Assembly: GCA_037576195.1 (NCBI GenBank)
Contig: CM075103.1
Coordinates: forward strand, 37,523,250 to 37,587,249
Direction of reading: 5' to 3'
DNA from: Phytoseiulus persimilis
Lineage: Eukaryota > Arthropoda > Arachnida > Mesostigmata > Phytoseiidae
Length of the DNA stretch: 64,000 nt
Positions 1 to 13,300 of this stretch are shown piece by piece. Under the pieces are notes generated by a model that was not told the DNA's origin, ran no database searches, and worked only from the letters and a program-made list of their open reading frames with translations. The position numbers were made by a program, and so were the translations under genes. Positions within the stretch are counted from its first letter, which is position 1. Each line of letters opens with the position of its first letter.

Positions 1-2336
1 AACACCGAATCCGAGTCATTGAAATATCAATTTTCTAAAAATTTCGGATGTCGGCCATGGGACGAGAGTCGACCGAAGAGTAAGAACTCCTGAAGGGCTA
101 CTTTTTTTTGCTTCATCGCTCGAAACGATGCATTCCGAGTCAAAGAATGTATTTATTTCAAGTTCAGGTGGAGCGGCTATAGAATCTCCTCACGGACTCC
201 AATGTTGGGATCTCGTTCGTGTGCTGATCCCGAGAGGACCACTTGGTGCAGACACAGAGATTTCAAGGCGACACATGACCTTCGAAGTTCTCACTGTAGC
301 AGGTGGCGGGGCACGTGTCGACCATGGAGAACAATGCGATCATCGGCACCTTCTCCATCCAGAGATTCGCAACGGTCGACTAGACCGAGGATGTCCTCGG
401 AGCTGGGAGCTGCGTCGCCGCGACCATGAACGACGTACATTCTCTTCCATACACTTCGCTGTTCTAATCTCATGTCAGCCGCGTTCTTTATTCAATGCTC
501 CATTGCTTCATTGGTCTGTTCTCGTTCGACCACGCAGCAGTGGTGGCGAATCTGGAAACGATGGTCGTTACGATGTAAATAGCTATTCATACCTGTTGTT
601 CAATTAAAGACGTTCACAGAACACCAGGCAAAACGAAACGGCTGCGATCGCCCAGCCGCGGTCTCTCTGAGAAAATGCTCAGAAAATCGATGTCACCTCG
701 ATCGGGGATGCGATCATTCCCCGAGAACTGAAGATTCCAATGGGAGTACTCTGTCGGCCGGTCGCCGATGATGAACAAACAGTCGCGGAGTGAAGTTTTT
801 GCCAGGACGGTGTAGCTGTGACATCTGAGCTCGCCCGTCCTCGGCGCTGCATTCGATGCTGCTAGACTGGGGAGGACGTTAGGTCGAGTATCGTTCAGTA
901 GATTCGGCTTGCATCTATGAAGTGCCACGGAGTGCTCAACGTACCCATGCACGACCACAACCATCGACCAAGCGAACTTCCCGTTGTTCTTGAAGACCTG
1001 TTTGGCAGATTCCGAGAAGAGCCACAGCAGTCTATCGATCGCTCTGAAAATGTGGAAGAATTTAGATCTGGTCTCTCGTTCGATGAAAGACTAAGCGCCC
1101 GAACTCTTCAAGCGTGGTTTCTAACAGCGTGAGCGGATGTTAGCCGCCATATGCCGATTGATGGATTATTGGTGTCCTGAATGAAGTGCGAGCGGTAAAC
1201 GCGATGAACGATATCATAAGAGCGCGGAACACGGCGCTCTCAACGAGCAAGCAGGCGATAGCCCAGAACCCGTTGGTCCCCACCGTGAGAGACCTTTCGC
1301 AGGATAGTAGAACCTCGTTCCCGTCTCTTCTTCAGGGAGCCGGGAGACGGATTCGGTGGCCATAGTCTCAGGAAACGGAAGAAGCCTGTTGGAATCACGA
1401 GAGATTTATTTCCCACTCGGCCCGTTGTGCGCCGTGTTTGATAGCGAACTGCCGCGTCGTCATCGCTCTGGTAGCTGTTAACCGATCCATAGGGGTGAGT
1501 GAGACATGGGAATGCTCCGGTCTCAGAGGATTTCCGCTCTGCATGACGGTGCGTATCCAATTTGCCCAACTATCCGACGTCGGACAGCTTTGTTTTCCCC
1601 GAGAGCTCTCGCGCACTGTCTCGGTCACGTGTCCTCCTCGGGCCTCAACGGCCCAACTGCTGGTTTATCTGGCCATATTGATCTGTCATCAGCGGGACAG
1701 GCTGGGGGAAACAATGTTGAGAGACCTCGAGAGCGGGGTTCGGGCCTATCCATACGACTGGAGCTCTCAATTATCGTAATCCCCCGCAAGCTGGGCGTTC
1801 AACAAGCAGGCCTTGCTACAAACGGTATCTCAGCCAAAAGGGTTATCTGGGATGGAGTAGTTGTCTCGGGCGGATCACTTAGCAGCGAAAGCTTCGTCGA
1901 GCGCCTTGAGCTCTGTGGAAAATTGAGGTATGGGGTCGAAAGTTCGCCGACCCCTGCTCGAGTTGCTCTAAGTAGTGGGAAGCTTCCTAATGATATGCAG
2001 ACAACCGAGTCTCGAAGAGAGGGGCGTTCCAAGAAGTTGGGGGAAGCGGGGGGAAAGAAGTCTTACTCGAGTTTGAGAGCGCAACGGATGATGGACCTTG
2101 TGATGGAGGCCGATGGGCCGGACAACAGCTCTAGGAATGCCATGACTTCCTGGTCATTCTCCACCCCCTACCCGCTCTACTACCCCTCACCACGGCCCTG
2201 TCCGCGAAAAGTCGGAGCCGCAAACTCGAGCAGGTTCCTAATCGAGCGAATGTTCTGTCAATTCCAGATGAGCACCGAAGGGGCTGAGCGTATCCAGATC
2301 TAGAAGCGGACAGCCAGGCGTGTCGCATCGGGAACT
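1..2336. other. Upstream region of the LRR gene, no confident gene
   Basis: No convincing protein or RNA gene is visible. One plus-strand frame stays open for 265 codons (1506-2303), but its translation has no recognisable domain, signal peptide or family resemblance. It ends 33 bp before the LRR start codon, so it may simply lie in that gene's 5' untranslated or promoter DNA. I could not place a TATA box or upstream exon for the LRR gene. Confidence 0.5.
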
Positions 2337-5300
2337 ATGTTCCTGAAATTCTACGCAGTCCCAGTGCAGTTCGTTGTGTGGAACGCAATTTTGATTTGGG
2401 CCGTATCACATGGGGCGCGGATGTGTCCCAGCAGATGTGAGTGCCGCGACGATGAGTTGGCAGTGGTATGCCTCAATGCCCAGCTGGACATGGTGCCATG
2501 GACGTTGCATCCCCGGCTACGGAGTCTCAATTTGCGAGGCAACAACATCAAGCAAGTGAGCCGCTCGTTTTCGTTCTCGGACTATTCCTCGCTCCGGGTC
2601 CTGGACCTCTCCCAGAACCAGCTAGTGGACCTTCATCAGCGATCCTTCGCGTCGCTGCTCTCGTTGGAAGTTCTCGACTTGACCAAGAACATGATCGCGG
2701 GCCTGAGCAACGCGACCCTCGACGGACTCGCACACCTAGAGCAACTTCTTCTCGCCTACAATTACATCGACGACATTCCAGCGGGAACGTTCCGCGAGCT
2801 GACGGTGTTGCAACGTCTAGATCTCTCCCACAACCGAATCAAAACGTTGCGTGACCCCGACACGTTCCGAGGCTGTGGGAAAAAGCTCCGAATCCTCAGC
2901 CTTCGCAACAACCAGCTCACATCCGTGCCAACGGCCGTGTTCGGACCGCTGGCCGAGCTCGCGGTTCTCGACTTGGGTCGGAACGATATCAAACTCATCT
3001 CGTCAGAGGCGTTCCTGCCGTTGCGAACTCTGGAAGAACTCCGGCTTGACGGATGCAAGCTGTCGACCATCGAGCAAGGCGCCTTGCGCGCCCTCGGCGG
3101 TCTCCGGGTGCTCCGGCTCGAAGACAACGATCTCAAGGACACTCCATCGACGAGTTTCTCGGATATACCTCGACTCGAAGAGATCCACCTGGGACAGAAC
3201 CCCCTGACCAATCTGAAGGAGCGCGCTTTCCAGCATCTGCGTCACCTTCGGGTCCTGAGCGTCGAAAGCGCCACGGAGCTCCGAACCGTGGACTCGAACG
3301 CGCTCATCGATAACCAACAGCTCGAAAGCATCGTTTTCTCGCGCAACGTTCGATTGAAAACCCTCGACTCGGCGACGTTCCGACCTCTGTCACGGCTACG
3401 GAGCGTTAATTTGCGCGGAAACGGCCTGTCTCACATCCCCGTTGATTTACTATCAGCCGTTTCGTGGGACGATCTCATCGAGCTCGATCTGCGGGACAAC
3501 CCGCTCGTCTGCAACTGTTCCCTACGCTGGCTGCTCAACAAGCGCAGGCAGCAGCGGCAGCAGCAAGCAACACCGATAAAGGTGGCTGGCCTCACAGCTG
3601 CGTCGTTCTCAACTGCCATCTCGAACGCCAGCCAAGTCTCGCCTTTCGCAAACGAGACGACGAGGATCAAGTGCGCAGGACCCTCACACTTAGCAGGTGA
3701 GTTGCTTCGCTACTCGGAAAGATCTGGCTCGAGCTTTCCGATCAGCCGATTCTAACTCTCGGGCTTTGCTCATCCCGATCGGTCGCTGCGTTTTCTCTCA
3801 GTTTTGATTTGGTTCCTCCACGGCATCCTGAGAACGGGCCTGTAACGAACCCATGAACCAACGTCACCAGCGCATCCCGTGTTGGATTCCTCAGTTCTCG
3901 TTCCCATTACCTCATTCCCTCTGCCGAGTGAGAGGCGCAAGGGATTCCCTCCTGTCTCCTTGTCCACTTCGTGCGTTCACCTTGCGTAGTCATTTTTTAC
4001 GACAGCACACCCGGCGTTTTTCCGCTCTCCTCTCAGGCGCCTACGTCGCTTCCCCCATTCTTCCCGCGACGTTCTCCGGCTCTCTTTATTGCATTCCCCG
4101 GGATTCTCTTGTCGCTCTCTCCTGATTTCTCAACTCGCGCGCTTCCTTCATTTCACTCGCTTCCTTCTTCTCATTATGGAGTCTCCGCTTTCTTTACTCT
4201 CCCGGTTTCATCCCCCCTGTCCCTTAAGGCCCTCTCTTCTTCCTCCTCTCTCTTCCAGGCCTCGTACTCTCCTCTCCCCCTATTTCCCTGCCATTCCTCA
4301 CCTCTATATCCGCCGTGTCCCCTTGCCTTGTGTGTTCCATCTTTTCTCCCCCTCCACTTTCTCCCGCACTCCCGTAATTACTCGCATCGCATACAGCTGG
4401 CCAGTTGGCGCGACAATGTTTCGAAAAGTTTGCTCAATTTGCGGGCGGATTTGCATAGGAGCAGTGGTTGTCGTACGAGCAGCGGGAACGGGTCCAACTT
4501 CCGGTGGAGCTCTAACGTTTAACTCCCGCGGAGGAACCCGAGTATCCGCCTGGGAAACGCCCACACCTGGGTCCCCGGTCGGTGACGAACAGGCGCATTA
4601 CCTTCAGCGATTCCAAATGCTCGTGCCCCAACGTTCAGTTCCGTTACCCTGGTATCATATCCCGGAATCTGCCTCTGTTTTCGTCCGCATGCAGAATAGT
4701 TCACAGCGCTCCCGACGCCGTCGTCTAAGGCCTCGTCGTCTACGCCGGGGACTTACCGACGAGGGAACTCGATCAGAGCCTGTCTTCGACGACCGCCCAC
4801 ATCAAGCCAGGCAAATCCTCATCCTTTCTCTTGATTGCAGGTCTGTACCTCGACGAAATGCCTCACGAGGATTCGCTGGAGTGCAATGGATTGCCTCGAA
4901 CTCTACGGTTCGCATTGCTATTCTCGGCCGCAGCTTTGCTGTCAATCCTCTCGCTGTCGGCAAGCGTATACTGCTGTCTCAAACATCGGCACAAGATTCC
5001 GTGCGGCCGGAAGAAGCTTTCACCGAAGTCGCCCGACTCGGACCACAAACAGGTCGCGGCTCCCGAATGGATGGGCGCCCAGCAGCTCGAAAAATCCCCC
5101 CACGAGTACCTGTTCAGCCAGACGCGGCTTCCGATCTCGCCGCAATCGCGGGAGCAGCTGTCGGACATGCAGGACGGAGCCGGGGTCTACATTTGTCAGC
5201 TGTCAACGGGGCAACGACGGCCGCCCGTGCGTCTCATGCAGCAGCAGCAGCAGCCCGGTCCAGATCTGTTGGATCTGTGCCGAGCGGATACGAGGGGAGA

Positions 5301-5448
5301 CGGCTTCACGAGCGTACCCAGACAACCGGGACGCGTTACTTTAAATAACAGCCGGACTTCTCTTCAGCAGCAGAGCCGGTCACAGCCGCGACATCCACAG
5401 CCGGAGCACAGGGACGTCAACCCTCCGTTCTGCTACTATTTTGAGTAG
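2337..5448 (+). CDS. LRR single-pass transmembrane protein (Tartan/Capricious-like), two exons
   Basis: Seen: exon 1 is 2337-3696 and exon 2 is 4841-5448. The phase-1 intron (CAG|GTGAGT ... TTGCAG) joins G to GT to make a glycine, giving 655 residues. Residues 1-27 are a signal peptide. A cysteine-rich LRRNT cap (CPSRCEC) starts near residue 30, followed by about 14 LxxLxLxxN repeats. The LRRCT cap (NPLVCNCSLRWL) has its third and fourth cysteines split by the intron: IKCAGP in exon 1 and SLECN in exon 2. The transmembrane helix is about residues 475-501, then a basic CCLKHRHK stop-transfer and a cytoplasmic tail of about 150 residues with a Gln run (CAG repeats near 5238) ending FCYYFE. Known: this architecture, with 14 LRRs and no Ig domains, is that of the insect cell-surface adhesion proteins Tartan and Capricious. 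Inferred: a surface recognition or adhesion receptor. Other LRR-only receptors are possible. The completed LRRCT cap is strong proof of the splice. Confidence 0.88.
3697..4840 (+). other. Intron of the LRR gene, pyrimidine-rich
   Basis: The donor is GTGAGT at 3697 and the acceptor TTGCAG ends at 4840. From about 3880 to 4360 the plus strand is strongly C/T-rich with few purines. This explains long stop-free frames across the intron (for example 4089-5348), which are artefacts of base composition and of the overlapping exon 2. Confidence 0.8.
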
Positions 5449-7240
5449 CTCGTAACACACTGTACATGACGTGGTAGGATGAGATCGAGGGATCGAGAAT
5501 AGATGCGACGAAGCTTAATCGGCGCGTCGCCTGAAGTCACCGCGGACGGAGTCGCTCCGATCTTCCGGAAGCACATCGGTCTAGAAACACAGCGAGGATA
5601 ACGGGAGGCACAATAGTTCGCACTATCGACCTGCTTTCCAGAGGAAGAGCAGCATCGGCAGCACTTCGTGTTGACTTCGAACGTTTCGGTCGAAGAGTGA
5701 TGACGTGAAGCTCCATGTTCAAATGAGTTCTCCAGAGATGATCCGGGGAGAATGGGAATACTCGCAAAAATCAAGAAGGGAAAGAGGCGAATGTAGGCAA
5801 TCGATGTATGTTCACAAATAACCGGGCAGCCTTGCATGTTGGCGAACTTACGAACGTCCGAGTTCCCGGGGGGAAACAAGATTTTTTTCATTCGAGATGA
5901 AGCTTTCAACACGTGAAGGGTCCCCGGATGCATCGATGGGGAGTGGACAAGTCTGGGCTGATCAGTGTAAATATAGAGAAAAACCTACAAAATGTCCTCG
6001 AGCCTCGATGAGATTTCGAAGCACCGACACTAACACCGGGTTGCTGTTGGAAGTCATCGAACGTTTGTTGCCATGGATTGGTGACGATCACTGACGGAAA
6101 TACAGAGAACGATTTGTGTGGAGTCGCACTTTGCAGGATGATCGGCTCCAGATCGGTGAATTTCGTGAATTTCTCATGCATTGACTCGTGAATGCGGACA
6201 TGGCAAAGATATCAAAAATGCTGAAAGTTGAAGATATCCAGAGAGTGGGTTTGTTATTTTACCATGATCCAACAATCGCAGGTGTGGATGACCTGTAATC
6301 GAAAAGTCCAGGATGAGATTTGTTATCGGAAGCTTTTGAGGGAATTTCATCGATATATTCCCCGACGAGTGTGACAACTTGATAGTCCAAAACCGCTACC
6401 CGCGTTTCCCGCTGAGAAACTCCGACACTAGGTGATCGGTCGCGAAGCTTGTTCGCCCGAAAAACTGCGAGACGGAATCGCCCTCGATCGAACGAGCAGC
6501 TTGAGAAACTCACCAGGAGTCTCAAAATAGACAGCGGGGAAGGCGGGTTTCGGGCTTCGTTCAAATGCAAGCGGACAACTTGAACCAGCCTGGATGGAAT
6601 TTCAACATCGAGGAGAACGTTCGTCGTAGAGTCATCCGTTGTGTTTAGAGCATAAGACGCCGGCGAGGGCTCTCAAAAACATTCTGAGAGGTAGACCTTG
6701 TCTCGTCTGGACGAATTCATCGCCGTATCTCTCCGAAGGCCAAAGCTGTCGTCTATCGAGGTTCGGACCAAGGACGAATCACCTCGCAGGTCTGAGGTGA
6801 TGAGCAGAGAAGGGACTCTTTGAAAGAAATGGATGTATATACCGGGTCCGCGTAGCAACCTAGCTGCGGCATCGGCCTGCTGAACAGAGTCTGTCTTGTA
6901 TTTTTGTAAAAGACGAATGGAAATAAACGATCGATGTTCTGTGGTTTGGAACACAGCTCGTCTTCGTTCAATACTTTCTCTTCTCGGAAACTCGAAGCGG
7001 GGTTTCTCGACGGAACAAACTCTCAGGGAGAGATTCGCGCCGAGAGCAAGAACTTTCGAGCTCCGAGCGGAACATCAGGCACTGTCAGAAAGCTGTCTGT
7101 CCTGCCTCTGAGAGAGAAAAAACGTTCCTGGAACGCCACGTCACTTCGTTTAGAACAGGAAGTGTCCTCGCTGAGTGTAATTAAAGTAGACTTGCTGCCA
7201 TAAGAAACAGCTAACTACAGCAGAAATGCTTCACCAAAGA
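5449..7240. other. 3' flank of the LRR gene
   Basis: No protein gene is supported here. AATAAA occurs on the plus strand at 6921-6926 and again at about 7790-7795. Either could end the LRR transcript, which would imply a 3' UTR of 1.5 kb or more. No closer AATAAA was noticed. Confidence 0.4.
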
Positions 7241-7242
7241 GT

Positions 7243-7355
<113 letters not shown>

Positions 7356-7359
7356 TGGA

Positions 7360-10300
7360 CACCCTGTGCGACTCTGCGGCAGGCACAAGCTGGAAGCTGA
7401 GACCAAGGGCCTCGCGTTACGCTCGGAAGGAAAAATGGATAGTCGTCGTCAGCTGACGAGAACGCCAGCTCTCCGAGAGATTTCCCCCTGCCTATGAATT
7501 TCGAGGGGGGAGAACAAGAATGGTTTGTGGACCCCAACAGTTTTCTTCTTTGCTCGTGAGTCGACCGAGCCTGGCGGGATTCGGACGAGCCGCGATTGCT
7601 TGAATTTCAGTCAACCTGGTCTCCTATGCTGACCTTGAGTGAACCCTGGCTTTTCAGAGGAGCGACACTATTTCAGAATCTGGATCATTTATTCACCCGA
7701 TAGCTCTCTACCGTCGACTCGGTAACATTATCTGGGAAACGCTCGTTCATTCGGATCTGCTAGAATGTTCCGGGTCGCAAACTTCTGTAAATAAAGGAGA
7801 ACGGAGTCCCAAAGCGTCCAAATTACCCAGAGTAGCATACTTTACCGCGCCAACTCCAGAATTCCGGTGAATTTCGGAAGAATTGCGCGCGCCTCGTTTG
7901 AGATTACTCCACAGTGGAGAGGGTTCCAGAACTTATTCACACCGATGCCAGTCTCCTTCGGGACGAGAATCCCATACTTCGTTTCACGATTTGATAAAAC
8001 GGGTTTTTACGATTTTTTCCGAGACCATCAGATGATCGGAAAATGAGGCGGACAAATACGTAGAGATCCAAGTGAAACGGAAGTGAATTTAGGCGCCTCT
8101 CATAAATAGGCAGGCTTTCAGAGGAATCTGGAACTGAATTTCCCTGACTTCGCAAAGTTCGGGAACGGAAACTCCGGAATTTCATTGGATTAGCTCCCGA
8201 TGAATGACGAAGTACCTCAAAACTGCATGCCGTGTCTCTGGGGAGGTGTGTTCATGGCAGGACTACAAAACCGAGCCATTATGGCTATGTCGGATCTTCC
8301 TGACTGAGCGGGAGTCCTCGCGCTCTCCGCGACGGAAGCCAAGGGTAACGGGGACGACTTCCGAAAAGTTTACCCTGGACAGGAGGCTCGTTCAGGGATT
8401 GTACATCCCAAATTGTTATCCTTGGCGCTCTGAGAGTTTTTGCGCGGAAGGAAGTTCAAGGAACATCGAGAACGTTCATCAGTTCCGCCGGATATCAGGA
8501 CGACGTTCCTTCCGTTACCAGTCATTTACTCGACCGTACCGAACGTCGGAGGTTTGCACGAGCTCGCACACCTCCTGCGAAATCAGAGCACGAGAGTCAG
8601 ACCCGTCGTGGGCAAAAGGACATAGGTGTTCGACAGATTCCAGTGACCTCGAGCAACGGAGGAGACATGACTCTTCACTGACAATTTGAGAAGTTGGAGA
8701 AATCGTCGTGTGCATGGAAAAGTGTTCCATCCCTACAGGAATTTCGCAATGTCTGCCTGCTAGAATCTAGAGCAACTCGCGGTGAGCGGAACGAGCAGCC
8801 CGGCGCCGACCACTCACCATCAATAACCGGCTGACAGCGGAGATAGTCAAACGATTCCATCAATTCTGAATGCATTACGACTGTGTTCGCAGCTCTGCAT
8901 CGGCGCAGTTTTCTTTCCCCTCCGAGCATCGCTCCACTTCCTGCGCTCGAAGCACGGCCCCTCGACCGCGACCCTCCATTTTGGAGAGCTCTCCGCACGG
9001 AGGGGAGCTGTCTCCTATCCGCCCCGGACCCCCTCCTCAGCGCTTCAAGCAACGTCTATTCACCGTCACTGACGACGTGCACCGTCGGGGAATATCATCT
9101 CTGCGCGAGACCGAAAGGTATATGGGGATCCGGTGAGGATTCAGGGATAAGCGGACTTCTCAATCGTAGCGGAGCACTTCTCCCGCGGGAGGACGATTCC
9201 GGTTCAATCATTCATCGTTCTCAGAAGCTCCATATCCCACTCTTCCCGATGAGCGAGTCGTACAGCTTGATCTAGACAATCTGATTTTCATTTTTCGAGT
9301 CCAGTCGTCAATGGTAGGGAAGCAGAATCAATCGAAACTCCAGTCCTGAAGTCGTTGTCGGAAAGCGAACCGAAGCGCACGCGAGCCGTACAACGGGGGA
9401 AGTTTTCCTCAGCGACCCAGAGGAATGAGTGAGCGAGGGAAATACGGTTCGAGTGTAATCAAGGTGCACTTTGTGTACAAGACACCAGCCGTGCCGCACG
9501 CCACGCGAACAGAGCAGCACGATATTGTACGAAGTCATGCAGAGAATGAAGAGCAGACATTCCGTAGTTGTTCCAGCGACGCGGCTGAGGGGAAAAAGAG
9601 GAAACGTCCGACACCGGGATCGACTCCCCACCCGAGCTCGTGCCGAAGAGAGCACAGTGACGGTATCTGCTTGCACAGCCGCCTCGCTGAACTAACAAAC
9701 AAACAAACAGCCTTCTGCCCTGGGGCTTTAATACAAACATGGGGCGAAACATGAACAAACAAACAGAAAAACGAGCAAACACTTATTGTGCACCGTTCAA
9801 AGCAAAGGGGAACAGGTGGGCCGAAACTGGGCGAGAGCTTTTGAAATCTTCAGGATAGCTCCAATGACCAAACATTACTTCCCGCTTCTCGCAAACAAGG
9901 AGAGGATGCATTGTTGTTGGGCCATTGTTTCATTCGTCTCTGTCATGCTCTCTCCGCTGTCAAAGGAGGTCGTTGAAGCGATAAGTCACGTTTGAGCTTA
10001 CAACGAGCTCCGTGTCCCTCACATCGGAATCGGGAAGCCTTCGTTATACCTTCGCAAGACTACGCTCTTTCGACATTCGAATTAGAACCAGAAAACCCAA
10101 GATGAGGGGCGATGACTCAACTCGATGCGGCATCTCGTATTCGCTGAACATGGCTGGGAAGATCATTCTCCTCCCAATCCTCCAGCTCTCGTGTGATGTT
10201 GAGAACCATTCCGTGGGTGTCATCTTCGCAGGGTCCGAATCTGGAACCATCGGGTGAGCGCTGAGGACTCGGATAGGAATAACTATGACCGATCCATTCT

Positions 10301-13300
10301 CAAAATCAGTACAGCTCACCCTGGTCAACGAGTCCTCATGCGATAGAACGAGCGGGAACGCATCTCACTGATAAACACGATCGATGAAAATCGGAAAGCT
10401 TCAAAGCTATCGACCTCGGTCTGTCACTGAGTGCCGGGGCATGGCAGAGAGTCGGCTACGTTTAGCTTTCACAGTTCGCTCGAGATGGAGCACCTGAGCA
10501 GGACGCGACTATCCTCGCGTCTCCTAGGCGTTGAATTGTTCTCTCATGAAGCAAAACCAAATGTCAGCTTCGCCGAACTCAATCCAATCATAACCTAGCC
10601 CACGACTCTATTCTCGGGCGGTCCGTAAATAAGTCTGCACTTCGACACCAATTGTATTCATAACCTTCCGCGAATTTCCTTTGCTCAATCTCGACCGAGT
10701 TGGCTCAAAATTCATCATTACGCCCACGGACGTGAGGAGTATTTTTCGGTGTGGAGTGACGATTTCGAGGTCCTTCAAGTGAATCCAATCGAACAGAGAG
10801 CAAAGAACCGCTGAACACCGCGCCGTCCCAAGCGAGCGATAACTTCACACACAGTTTCCGACGAACTTCTCCGATGATAACTCCAGGAACGCAACCCCAT
10901 TTGCCGCGGCAAGAAGGAAGTGAACGGATCATTGCGGTCGATCTGAGATCACCAGATTACACCATGTATTATCCGATCTGATCGTCGTATATGAGGAGCT
11001 GGAGGCCTCGGGAATCGGTGCAGACACGACTACGAAGAATACCCCGCACACCGTTTGCCATAACCAGTCGACCGTCATTGCCGTTGAGAACGATATCTGC
11101 GTCTGAGGAGAACACAAAAAGTTATTCCTCAAGGCACACGCTCTACGACACTCAAATATACGATTCCAACTACACGTATAACTAGGTGCACCGGGAGAGT
11201 GGTGAAGGAGCTTGTTCCGGTGGGGATTGTATTCATGAGCAGCCCAAAAATGAACAAAAAACCAACAGCCAGTACGGTGACTTGTGCAGCAGATGTTAGC
11301 CTCATAAGGATTAATGTATTGAGACGTGAGCTCGAGGAAAGGAAGAAGGGCCGCCCGACCGTCTGACTCCCTCCTTGGCTCCCCCACAGATTGTGTAGAT
11401 GGTCCACCCACCAGCAGTCAGGCAGCCCAAGGGGAGGGGGCGGGAAGGAACGAACAAGGGGGAACGGAGCTCAAGAACAATAGGAAATCGCTGCTGTATA
11501 GCTAATGCAGGTGGAGGAGGCCTGGAAGTGACTTTGAGGGCAGCTTTGCCTTGTTCTTCGTTTCCCCCTCTCGCCTCCTCGTTCTCCCGCCGCCGCCAGA
11601 GACTCCACAGCTCCGCCGTACACTCTGTTTCAATCACCAGAGACGGGACGAGCCCACGCGGTCAAGCTTATATTGAGTGAGCTCAAGTTTCGATCGATTT
11701 AATAAGGGAAAGAAGGACTTTGCGCCCGTTAGGCCTCACCCCGTCCTATTTCAGCGACAGCCTGACCGGCTAAGCACCAACGACCGGATCGAACGGCCCA
11801 GCCGCTCGATTGCAGATTCAGGCCTGAAAACACGCCTAGTCCCGAATCATGGACTTGCAGCAGAAGAGTCTCGACGAATCCGCCATAAACACGGGCTCAC
11901 TACGACTCTCAGAGCAACTTTGTTGGACCCATTGTGGAAGGAAGTGTGAATACTTCACAAACATCGCCGTGATCATGGGAGACGAAGGGATTCGAATTTT
12001 GTCGTTGTACCCGTGAACAAGCCGGCTATCGGACCAAGATCGACCGCCGTGCCAAACGAATCGCATCCCTGTTGGAAAAGGAAGGAACACAGAACAAGCT
12101 CCCGTTTTCGTTTATGTTTGGCCAGCGGCCTGATGACGGCTGCTCAACAACGTGGAGAAGAAGAATTCATTTCCTCTTTCGAGCTGGAACTCTTATGTTG
12201 GCGGAGAGCGACTGTTTGCCAGCGGGAGAGATGGCCGAGTATTGGGGAAGGCCTGCACAGAGAGTTAAGAGATGGTCGGAACCAGCCCGGAGAAAGCCAT
12301 TTGACCTGTAGAGGGTTCCGGATAGCAACAAAAAGTTGACCAACAGAGTCTGCGCACACTTACCCGGTCAACTTCCGCCGCGTACCCCCTGCTCCCAGCA
12401 CCTGTGCAAAAGCATGTACGATGCAGGTCATGGAGTTGACGATACATCTTCTCCGACTCAACCATTCGTGCTTATTGTTCCCGTCGGGCTGAATCGCGGG
12501 AACGAAGATCACTGCTCCAGAAACGGATCAGCTCTCGTCCCCCGCTGGCGGATGGATCAGCCGGAGGATGAACCTAAGTTGCGCAATAATAGCCTTCCCA
12601 ACACCTCCATGCTGACGGAGGCGCAGCTAACGGTGCGGAGCCATACCTAGTTGGCCGCACGGGTCGCCGGCTGGATGCTTGTTCGGTTGATTCGCAGCTC
12701 CGTCACAGACTGCTTGGGGTGGGTCGGCGCAGACCGGCACGGAACAACGCGGAACGCCCGGGGCCGCTCTTGATGAAGGTAGCGACATGGAAAATAGGGA
12801 GACGACAACAACTTTTAATTGCCGACTGCAGCGGTTCGCCGGCAGGCCGGCCCGCTTCTACCATCAGCAGATGTCAACAATGCGCCCAGGTCGTCCCGAA
12901 TCTGCTGCGCCGTGATTATTCGAAGTCATTTGTTCTCGGTTCGACGACTGCAGCTGATGTTTTTGATGAGCAGCTGCTTTCGATTCAGGGACTGATTCAT
13001 GTCTAGCTCCGATCGACTCGAGCTGCTTCCGCAGCAGGGGTCGCCTCCGCTATCTTCACCTGATTCGAGGATTTACCACAGAGAGTCAGAACAGTCTGGA
13101 ACCGTTGAGGGAGAAGCGCTCGCTGTTCTGTCCCTTCCCTCATGACTTGATTCTCGGAATGCAATAAAGACTCTATGGCTGCGATTCAGATCCTCGTTCA
13201 ATGTTCTGATCGTCGTAATCATTCTCGTTGGATCCGGGTTCCTGCACTTAGTCCCGGACCTAGCTCGCCGAATGGGGACGATGACGTTGACGCGGATGGA

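Noticed and set aside
4089..5348. 419-codon plus-strand ORF across the LRR intron and exon 2
   Set aside because: It runs through a pyrimidine-rich intron and then out of frame over exon 2, whose correct frame gives the LRRCT end, a transmembrane helix and a tail.
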